Source of the DNA: Nonomuraea turcica
GTDB lineage: Bacteria; Actinomycetota; Actinomycetes; Streptosporangiales; Streptosporangiaceae
Assembly: GCF_030718205.1 (NCBI RefSeq)
Contig: NZ_JAUZQF010000051.1
Coordinates: 1 to 43,656 of the forward strand
Length of the DNA stretch: 43,656 nucleotides
Reading direction: 5' to 3'
In this document: one piece after another, positions 39,463 through 43,656 of the stretch
Layout of the letters: each line of letters starts with the position of its first letter
Numbering within the stretch: the first letter of the stretch is position 1
Program-made: the position numbers and the translations under genes
The notes under the pieces: model-generated
Told to the model about the DNA's origin: nothing
What the model saw: the letters and a program-made list of their open reading frames with translations, nothing else
The model's database searches: none

Positions 39463-40068
39463 TCAAAGGGTTTCGTCGGTGCCCCGTGAGGTGGCCAGGG
39501 CGGGTAGGTGCGACGCGTCCGGCAGCATCGGCTCGCGTTCCAAGTCGCGGCCGGATGCCGCGGCGTCGTCGAGCTGGCGTTCGGCGAGCATCCACAGCCG
39601 ACCGGGGTGGGCGTGACTGCCGATCATCGCGGCGACGTCATCGGCGTCCAGGCCGCGACGGCGGCGCGTGAGCGCCAGCAGCTGGGCGAGCGAGGCGACC
39701 AGGTCGCGGCGCGCACCGGTCTGGGCGGCCTCCCACAGTTCGGTCAGGTCAGGGTCGGCAGCGGTGGCGGTGGCCGCGCCGTCCAAGTCGAGCTCCAGGC
39801 CGCCGCCGTCGTCGGCGCCGCTGGCCTGCTCGTAAGCAGCGGCAATGGTCTCGGCCAGATGGTAGGTGCCGATCTCGTGGAAGCTGGTCACAAGCTCCAT
39901 CGCGGCGGTGGCGGCGGCCAGCTGGTGGCCGGCCTTGCGCACCTGCGGCGGCAGCGCGCCGAGCTCGGCGAAGTCCACCACGTGCAGGTTGTCGCCGTGT
40001 TCGGCGGCGAGCTCGCGCACCAGCGCGGCCAGGTCCAGGTCATCGTCGTGGTGGTCGTGGTGGGTCAT
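39463..40068 (-). CDS. Hypothetical protein of prim-pol operon
   Basis: A 201-residue acidic, helical protein starting MTHHDHHDDDLDLAALVREL, with a His/Asp-rich head. I recognise no family. Its ATG overlaps the stop of the prim-pol gene by four bases and it is the last gene of a three-gene coupled unit, so it probably works with the primase-polymerase in an integrative element. No HTH or catalytic motif is visible. Confidence 0.65.
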   Translation of the reverse strand: MTHHDHHDDDLDLAALVRELAAEHGDNLHVVDFAELGALPPQVRKAGHQLAAATAAMELVTSFHEIGTYHLAETIAAAYEQASGADDGGGLELDLDGAATATAADPDLTELWEAAQTGARRDLVASLAQLLALTRRRRGLDADDVAAMIGSHAHPGRLWMLAERQLDDAAASGRDLEREPMLPDASHLPALATSRGTDETL

Positions 40069-40628
40069 GGCGTTCTCCGGGCCGAAGCGACGGGGCGGGC
40101 GAGGTCGAGCAGGCCGGCCAACCAGCCGGGCACAGTGGCGATCGGCAGGTCGGCCTCGATGGTGTAGGCGGTGCCGTCGATGACGGAGCCGGGGCCGACC
40201 AGGTAGCCGCCGCGGCCGCCGCGGCCGGGCCCGCGGGTGTCGATGCCGGGGCCGAGTGGCGCTCGTGGGTTGCGTCCGGTGGTCGATCCGATCACGGGGC
40301 CGCCCTCCTCCACACGGAAGTACAGGTGCAAGCCCCCACTGGGGGTGCGGACGGTGAGGGTGTCAGGCCATGCCGCGCCGTGATCGGTGCAGATCGCGGC
40401 GAACCGGGCGGGCCCGTCGACGTCTTTGACGTCCAGGTCGACGCCGAGCACGTCGGAGCGCCAGCAGCCGACGCCGATGTTGTCTCCCGGCCGCCAGGTC
40501 GCGGCCAGGACGTCGGGGTCGCTGGTCGCGACGCGCTGCCAGCCGGGCCCGTACACGAGCTTGCTGCCGGGCTTCAGGGCAAACACGGCCAGGCCGCGCG
40601 CGGACACCGCGTACGGGTCGGGGATCAC
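40065..40628 (-). CDS. Prim-pol domain protein (bifunctional DNA primase/polymerase N-terminal type)
   Basis: The 187-residue protein matches the prim-pol (AEP) domain found in integrative plasmids and ICEs of actinomycetes. 'ALKPGSKLVYGPGWQRVATS' opens the fold, 'NIGVGCWRSDVLGVDLDVKD' provides the DxD metal ligands and 'VRTPSGGLHLYFRVEEGG' the conserved His. It is short, carrying only the catalytic domain without the usual helicase part. It would prime or copy element DNA. GTG 40628 overlaps the stop of the gene upstream; its own stop overlaps the gene downstream. A start at 40685 would lie inside the upstream gene. Confidence 0.85.
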   Translation of the reverse strand: MIPDPYAVSARGLAVFALKPGSKLVYGPGWQRVATSDPDVLAATWRPGDNIGVGCWRSDVLGVDLDVKDVDGPARFAAICTDHGAAWPDTLTVRTPSGGLHLYFRVEEGGPVIGSTTGRNPRAPLGPGIDTRGPGRGGRGGYLVGPGSVIDGTAYTIEADLPIATVPGWLAGLLDLARPVASARRTP

Positions 40629-41317
40629 CAGTCGCCCCCGACCGGGCAGTCGCAGCTGTAGCCCTCGGGCGGGTAGGCGCCGCACTCATCGCATCTGTCC
40701 GGGTCCCACCACTCCAACCCCTCGGGGTACGCCTGGTGGAAGCGCTCCTCCGAGAGGACCGGCAGGTCGTTCGGGCGGCGCAGCAGCGGGAACGCCTTCA
40801 GATGCGCTTCGGCGCGTGCCACGTCGGCCGGGCTCATGACGGCCTGCGCGACGACGTCGCCGGCCCAATGTTCGGGTGTGCTGTTCGGCGGGGCGCCGCA
40901 GATCGGGCAGCCGGGCCTGCGGCACGCGAAGTGCGCGTACCCGTCCTGGCACACGTCGGTGGCGCAGTTCTCGTCGTGCTGGCAGTGCGGCCCTACCAGG
41001 AGGGGAATCCCGTCCGTCTTGGTCGGCGTGTACGGCTCGGAGGTCAGGTACCGGTCCAGCATCCCGAGGGTGAAGGCCACGTCCCGGCGGGCCTGCTCCT
41101 CGGTGGTGTGGATGCCCGCCGCCGCCTTATCGGCCAGGACCAGGCGCACGAGCTCGTCGGCATCGACGGAGAGCAGTGAAGCCCGCGACTGCTGTTTAGG
41201 CTGCTGATCGGGCTGGCCGGCCTGACGGGTGAGGGCCTGGTGCGCCTGCTGGTAGGTCAGGTTGTGCGCGGCGGCGTAGGCGCGGGTCTTCTGCTTGTTC
41301 CTGGCGTCCTTCGTCAT
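40625..41317 (-). CDS. Hypothetical Cys-rich protein of integrative element
   Basis: The 230-residue protein has a basic, Gln-rich helical N-terminus ('MTKDARNKQKTRAYAAAHNL'), a middle helical part, and a C-terminal half rich in Cys: 'HCQHDENCATDVC', 'CRRPGCPICGAPP' and 'RCDECGAYPPEGYSCDCPV' look like zinc-ribbon-type modules. It probably binds nucleic acid or protein. The N-terminal pattern occurs in proteins next to prim-pol genes in actinomycete elements. First gene of the coupled unit. Confidence 0.7.
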   Translation of the reverse strand: MTKDARNKQKTRAYAAAHNLTYQQAHQALTRQAGQPDQQPKQQSRASLLSVDADELVRLVLADKAAAGIHTTEEQARRDVAFTLGMLDRYLTSEPYTPTKTDGIPLLVGPHCQHDENCATDVCQDGYAHFACRRPGCPICGAPPNSTPEHWAGDVVAQAVMSPADVARAEAHLKAFPLLRRPNDLPVLSEERFHQAYPEGLEWWDPDRCDECGAYPPEGYSCDCPVGGDW

Positions 41318-41513
41318 GGCGGTGTCCCTTGAGGGCGTGCCCCACGCGTCTTCGCCCAGGAAACGTCAGCCGCAAGGTGAGCTTCGTAGGAACGCGCGAT
41401 CATGGACCTTCGCTCATCGGCGCCGTCCCCGGCGTGGGCGGGGCGGCTCGGAACCGGCTGTGCGCTAGCCGTACCCGGCAATCTACAACAGGCCGCCGAC
41501 GAAATCGGGGGCC

Positions 41514-42119
41514 TCAACGGATCTCCACCGTCACCAGGGCGCCGGTCAGCCGTCCCTGGCGTGCGACGGCGTCGACCCGGTCGAGGGCCTCCTGCAGGCC
41601 GTGCGGGGCCTGGTCCAAGCCCAGGCCGGTGCCCACCAGCAGCAGGCAGCTACCCTGCGTGGTGACCGCGTCCTGCCAGGCCAGGTCCGCCTGCAGGTCG
41701 CCGTCGTAGAGCTCGCCGATCGGGCCGCTCACCCGCAGCCCACTGCCGCCGCGCAAGTGCACGGCCCATCCGGGCGCTGCCTCGACTTCACCGTCGGCGG
41801 CGGCCACCAGGTGCAAGCCGTGCTCCAGCAGCCAGCCGGCCACCCGGTCGACGCGCTCACCCTGCCCGACGTCCGTGCTCACCGTCGCACGGACCTCCAG
41901 CAGCAGAGCCGGGCGGTGGCCCGCCTGGTAGGGCAGGAACGCCGCCACCCCGTCGACGCTGACCGCCCTGGCCGGGTCGTACATCACGGCGGTCAGGCCA
42001 GGCACGTCGATCAGCCCAGACCGGGCGCAGAAGCGGTGCGCGAGCTTGGCCAACCTCACCGGACCGTCCCGCAGGATGAGCACTGCCGCGGGGGTGTCAG
42101 GCAGTTTCCCCGGCCGCAT
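41514..42119 (-). CDS. Hypothetical protein next to truncated integrase
   Basis: A 201-residue protein without recognised family. It has alternating beta/helix segments ('AAVLILRDGPVRLAKLAHRF', 'GWLLEHGLHLVAAADGEVEA', 'SCLLLVGTGLGLDQAPHGLQ') and no signal peptide. Its start codon lies exactly at the point where the oppositely oriented integrase frame begins to look like integrase, so the junction of an insertion or deletion may run through its 5' end. Confidence 0.55.
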   Translation of the reverse strand: MRPGKLPDTPAAVLILRDGPVRLAKLAHRFCARSGLIDVPGLTAVMYDPARAVSVDGVAAFLPYQAGHRPALLLEVRATVSTDVGQGERVDRVAGWLLEHGLHLVAAADGEVEAAPGWAVHLRGGSGLRVSGPIGELYDGDLQADLAWQDAVTTQGSCLLLVGTGLGLDQAPHGLQEALDRVDAVARQGRLTGALVTVEIR

Positions 42120-42121
42120 GC

Positions 42122-42865
42122 AGACCCATCCACCTGCGCGAGGTCACCGCAGCCGACATCATCGCGGCCACCGAGTCCCTGCACTCCACCCGGCGCCGCC
42201 AGACCCTCACGGCCCTGCGGTCGCTGTTCGGCCACTGCAAGAAGACCGGCAGGATCTTCCGTGATCCAACCCGAGGCCTCCACGATGGCGAACGCCCGCT
42301 GATCATCATCCAGCCGCTGCGCCCCGACGAGATCGGCCAAGCCACAGCAGCCGCCACCACCCCCGCAGCCCGCCTCACGCTCGCCCTGGCCGCCGTCCAC
42401 GCAGCCCGGCCCAAGACCATCCGGGAACTCCGCCTCACCGACATCGACATTGGTAACCGGCGACTCGTCCTCACCGGCCGAGCCCGCCCCCTCGACGACC
42501 TCACCCGGCATCTGCTCGTGACCTGGCTCCACCATCGAGACCAACGATGGCCCGACACCGCCAACCCGCACCTGATCGTCAACCAGCAGACCGCCATGAC
42601 CACCCGGGCGGTCAGCGAGAACTGGCTGACCGAGACCTGCCGCGGACTCACCGCCACCCTCGAAGCACTCCGCGTCGACCGCCAACTCGAGGAAGCCCTC
42701 ACCCACAACGGCGACCCGCTCCACCTCGCCGCCGTGTTCGGCATCGACGACACCACCGCCATCCGCTACGCCACCATCGCCCGCCACCTCCTGCAGACCC
42801 CCGCCGAGCAGCACAACCCCACCGGTTCCAGCCAACCCAAGGACAGAAGCGCCCATAAACCATGA
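42122..42865 (+). pseudogene. Truncated tyrosine-recombinase-type integrase
   Basis: From 42122 the frame encodes about 247 residues without an ATG at its head: 'HLREVTAADIIAATESLHST', 'TLTALRSLFGHCKKTGRIFR', then the catalytic-domain-like 'ARLTLALAAVHAARPKTIRE' plus LRLTDIDIG (Arg-I region) and 'DPLHLAAVFGIDDTTAIRYA' (C-terminal Tyr region). The HxxR box is not clear, and the N-terminal arm/core-binding part is missing. It may be a degenerate 5'-truncated integrase, or a diverged actinomycete integrase-like family protein. Confidence 0.6.
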
Positions 42866-42935
42866 AGACCAGCGGGTTCATCCCGCGGAACCTTCAGTTC
42901 GCATGAACTCTGGGAGATCGCCGCCGCCCCCCTCA

Positions 42936-42971
42936 GAACCGGGCGAGCGAGCTTTCCCCGCACCACGGCTC
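42936..42971 (-). ncRNA. Group II intron domain V
   Basis: The minus strand starts GAGCCG, has a GAAA loop in its middle and ends CGGTTC, pairing with the start; GAGCCG includes the AGC catalytic triad of domain V. It is followed by GAGGGGG and a GC-rich stem typical of domain VI of actinobacterial group II introns. The inner stem is imperfect, so the ribozyme may be decayed. Confidence 0.6.
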
Positions 42972-42989
42972 AAGCGAGCCCCGAGGGCG

Positions 42990-43532
42990 TCACGGGGGTG
43001 AGAATGTAGCCGGTCTCCCGCCTTTGCGAGCCAGGTGGCTGCGGTGGCAGGAGGCATGCACCAGGCGTGTTTGTTTCCCGTCCGGCGGGCCATGTCGCTC
43101 GTGGGTGAGATAGTCGGTGGCTATCGCCCGCTTCACGACATTCAGCCACCATCGTTCCCACTCGTGTGGGGACTGTGGCGGCTGGTCGGCGGCGAGGAGA
43201 GGCTCCCGGCAGAGCGGGCAGTGGCCGTCCTGCCTGGTGAGCAGGCCCAGGGTGTAGCCGTCCAGCGGGGGTTTGACCCTCCGTCGCCGTGTGGCCCAGT
43301 ACTCGATCAGATCAGGGTCATCGGGGGACGCCCTGCCGGTGACGAGTTGGTGCCGAACAATGTTGGTCCAGGAGAATTTGACCAGGTGGTGGGTGCCGCC
43401 ATGGTCAGTGACCGAGGCGGGGTCACCGAAGACCCACTGGTCGTTTCTGAACCTGTGGAACTTGCCGAAGTAGCGTTTGACGACCCACTTCTTCGACTTG
43501 TTGGGATGCATGCGGCGGGCCCACCCCGGTGT
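42990..43532 (-). pseudogene. Group II intron maturase, C-terminal HNH fragment
   Basis: The frame from about 43532 reads 'WARRMHPNKSKKWVVKRYFG', then 'DHGGTHHLVKFSWTNIVRHQ', 'ASPDDPDLIEYWATRRRR' and the HNH nuclease end 'LLTRQDGHCPLCREPLLAAD' and 'QTRLVHASCHRSHLARKGG' (two CxxC/CH metal sites). This is the maturase/HNH tail of group II intron reverse transcriptases. A stop codon directly upstream of 'TPGWARR' and the loss of similarity show that the palm domain (YADD) is gone. Confidence 0.75.
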
Positions 43533-43656
43533 TCACGTCCAGGGAGATGGTGTGCGGGTGATCAAGCCCTGGACTGGTACGGGTGAGATCCATGTGACAA
43601 GAGACGGCCACTCCGTAATCCTTCGATTCGCTCATATCAACACGAAGGGGACGAAG

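Larger units (their letters stand above)
42916..43532 (-). mobile_element. 3' end of a group II intron
   Basis: The minus strand carries the end of an intron-encoded reverse transcriptase/maturase (see pseudogene) and, about 20 bases after its stop, a domain V and probable domain VI stem. The 5' part of the intron (ribozyme domains I-IV and the reverse-transcriptase palm) is absent: the similarity ends at about 43532 beside an in-frame stop. It is therefore a 5'-truncated copy, as results from incomplete reverse transcription or later deletion. Confidence 0.65.

Noticed and set aside
16437..42302. Shared 17-base word GGCCTCCACGATGGCGA in the lipase upstream region and in the integrase remnant
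   Set aside because: One 17-base match is expected by chance in this many high-GC comparisons and the flanks differ, so it is not taken as an attachment site.

Overview
The window is high-GC, densely coding DNA from an actinomycete. GTG and TTG starts, overlapping ATGA junctions, F420-type enzymes, a LAL-type LuxR giant regulator, MmyB-type and ECF41 regulators and a Streptomyces-like prim-pol/integrase segment fit Streptosporangiales or related soil actinomycetes; genus is not decidable from the sequence. No rRNA or tRNA was seen.

Layout. 0-0.4 kb: short GTGGTCCCAT repeats that look like a decayed insertion-sequence end. 0.4-3.1 kb: ArsR-type regulator, DinB-like protein and HSL-type esterase, closed by a strong terminator. 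3.3-4.9 kb (minus): peroxiredoxin-like protein and LLM flavin/F420 oxidoreductase. 5.0-5.8 kb: remnants of an alpha/beta hydrolase and of a second LLM oxidoreductase. 5.9-12.5 kb: a compact, translationally coupled lanthipeptide operon. It holds a 55-aa Cys-rich precursor, a LanM-type dehydratase whose cyclase half is missing and whose C-terminus instead carries a DUF6624-like domain, two tandem JmjC/cupin proteins (one with an intact HxD...H iron triad, one without), and a stand-alone LanC cyclase. 12.6-16.2 kb: SDR remnant, divergent F420:NADP-reductase-like/MarR pair with twin palindromic operators, XRE regulator and SDR. 16.6-20.8 kb: secreted lipase and LAL regulator. 20.8-23.4 kb: MarR fragment, FAD monooxygenase divergent from a TetR gene with twin operators. 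23.5-26.3 kb: methyltransferase, ECF41 sigma factor, small secreted protein. 26.8-29.5 kb (minus): two HAAO-like cupins, ferredoxin and ferredoxin reductase. 29.7-31.7 kb: DoxX-like protein, DUF1772 remnant, haloalkane-dehalogenase-like hydrolase. 31.9-35.0 kb: tandem-HTH TetR divergent from a sulfotransferase/membrane protein/FAD monooxygenase operon. 35.1-39.0 kb (minus): secreted sialidase, lipocalin-like protein, PLP-enzyme remnant, secreted two-repeat protein. 39.4-43.7 kb: prim-pol and hypothetical genes, a headless integrase and the 3' end of a group II intron, i.e. remains of an integrative element.

Two signals stand out. The first is the lanthipeptide operon, whose architecture (DUF4135-DUF6624 fusion, separate LanC, active plus apparently inactive JmjC pair) matches none of the standard lanthipeptide classes I know. 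The second is a recurrent [T/C]GTCACA-N17/18-CTCT promoter element found eight times in intergenic DNA on both strands. It lies upstream of the local ECF41 sigma gene, the lanthipeptide precursor, the peroxiredoxin/LLM operon, the secreted protein, the cupin/ferredoxin operon, the DoxX-like gene and the sialidase. It resembles the published ECF41 promoter (TGTCACA-N16-CGTC), so much of this locus may form one autoregulated ECF41 regulon that includes natural-product biosynthesis.
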